Shown piece after piece: positions 63,186-64,000 of a stretch of 64,000 nucleotides of DNA. The notes beneath the pieces were generated by a model, which saw only the letters and a program-made list of their open reading frames with translations, was not told the origin of the DNA and made no database searches. The position numbers and the translations under genes are program-made. The stretch is from the NCBI GenBank assembly GCA_963580285.1, contig OY757014.1, positions 96,889,372 to 96,953,371 of the forward strand, given 5' to 3'. The stretch is from Lucinisca nassula. Lineage: Eukaryota; Mollusca; Bivalvia; Lucinida; Lucinidae. The stretch's first letter is position 1; each line of letters opens with the position of its first letter.

Positions 63186-64000
63186 GTAATCTGTGTATAC
63201 AGCGGGCCAAAAGATCAGAAAATATTGTCTGTGTTATTATGACATACCTGGCTCAACCATAATAAAACATCATTACTCTTGGCCATTCAAGCAAGCTGTG
63301 TCATTCAGGTGTGACAATCAGACTTTTCAAACTTTTTAAGTAGACTGCATCAGTTCAGAGAGTCAAGCGAAATTGTTTGCTTTACAGAACCATCTATTTT
63401 ACTTGTCATTTCAACAATCTTTGTCATAATAAGCTTCAGCAGGCTTTAGGATTACTTTAAATGCAAAAACGCCTGTTAAGAAATGAAATATTATTTTAAT
63501 AAAATCCGATTGAAATGTTAATGAACACTCAAAATTAATTGTGTTTTTGGTGTTCCCCAGGGTACCATAAATAATACAAATGCTGATTAAATGAGCTCAT
63601 ACTATACAATCAAGGTTTAAACATACATATATTCATGTGTATATATATATTGGTGAGCAATTTCTCGATTGAAAATGTTATACCATATCTACAGTGGTTT
63701 GAAAAAAAAAATCTGACCAGTACTTTTCAATGTTCAAATGCAGTATGTTACCGGTCTCAGATTTTCAAGAAAGTTTGATAAAATGTGCTTCACATATATG
63801 GGCAATTTTCATATTAAAATGATGGGGTGACAAGAACTGCAACAATGTGAAATCAAAAGTCAAACATACTCCAAAAGATTTTATGGTTGTGAATTCTGGG
63901 GTCTGCTCCATATGAAATTGATCATGGTCTGTGGAACTTCAACTGAACAATAGCAAATGTGATACAAAAATAATCACAAATGACTACTGCTATGCCTGAG
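63186..64000. other. No gene or defined repeat recognised
   Basis: AT-rich sequence without a long frame, splice-site pattern or paired termini that I could detect. The same holds for 62130-62880, 56345-57030 and 44330-44690. Confidence 0.4.

Overview
The window is animal nuclear DNA, most likely from a bivalve mollusc. Evidence: one intron-rich metazoan gene, very dense small foldback transposons, tRNA-derived SINEs, and interspersed elements carrying internal tandem arrays of the bivalve type. The species was not identified.

The only host gene I can support is the 3' two thirds of CDKAL1 on the + strand (2480-28619). CDKAL1 is the radical-SAM enzyme that adds a methylthio group to t6A37 of cytosolic lysine tRNA. 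Nine exons join in phase to give 379 residues and a stop: the end of the N-terminal MTTase domain, the radical-SAM domain with its CxxxCxxC cysteines, the TRAM domain, and a C-terminal membrane anchor. About 200 N-terminal residues lie upstream of the window. The first TRAM exon (18187-18270) is present three times at 100-bp spacing. Only 16 nt separate neighbouring copies, and the third copy is split by a 2.4-kb transposon that itself contains a Tc1 element.

Almost everything else is repeats. Families named here: A, B and F (TTAA-flanked foldback MITEs, piggyBac-like by target site); C, D, G, J, L and M (other foldbacks); H (SINE body of about 300 bp ending in GTTAAACCTCAAATC); S (tRNA-headed SINEs); and array elements (hairpin-like terminus, tandem array, complementary terminus). 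Region by region: 1-2480, SINE, F and a nested A element; 2.5-28.6 kb, CDKAL1 with introns full of MITEs, a mariner, a Tc1 and hAT-like insertions; 28.9-34.6 kb, an array element containing two other arrays; 34.6-41.3 kb, short arrays, a tandem duplication and B/H elements; 41.7-43.4 kb, a decayed Tc1; 43.5-47.8 kb, SINEs and the 163-bp array; 48.5-55.8 kb, a cluster of nine A elements; 55.8-64 kb, scattered foldbacks, one array element and two H SINEs. No tRNA, rRNA, CRISPR or prokaryotic gene is present.

The most interesting signals are the triplicated CDKAL1 exon, a hairpin core shared by otherwise unlike MITE families, the common architecture of the array elements, and the insertion-within-insertion chronology that exact target-site duplications allow.
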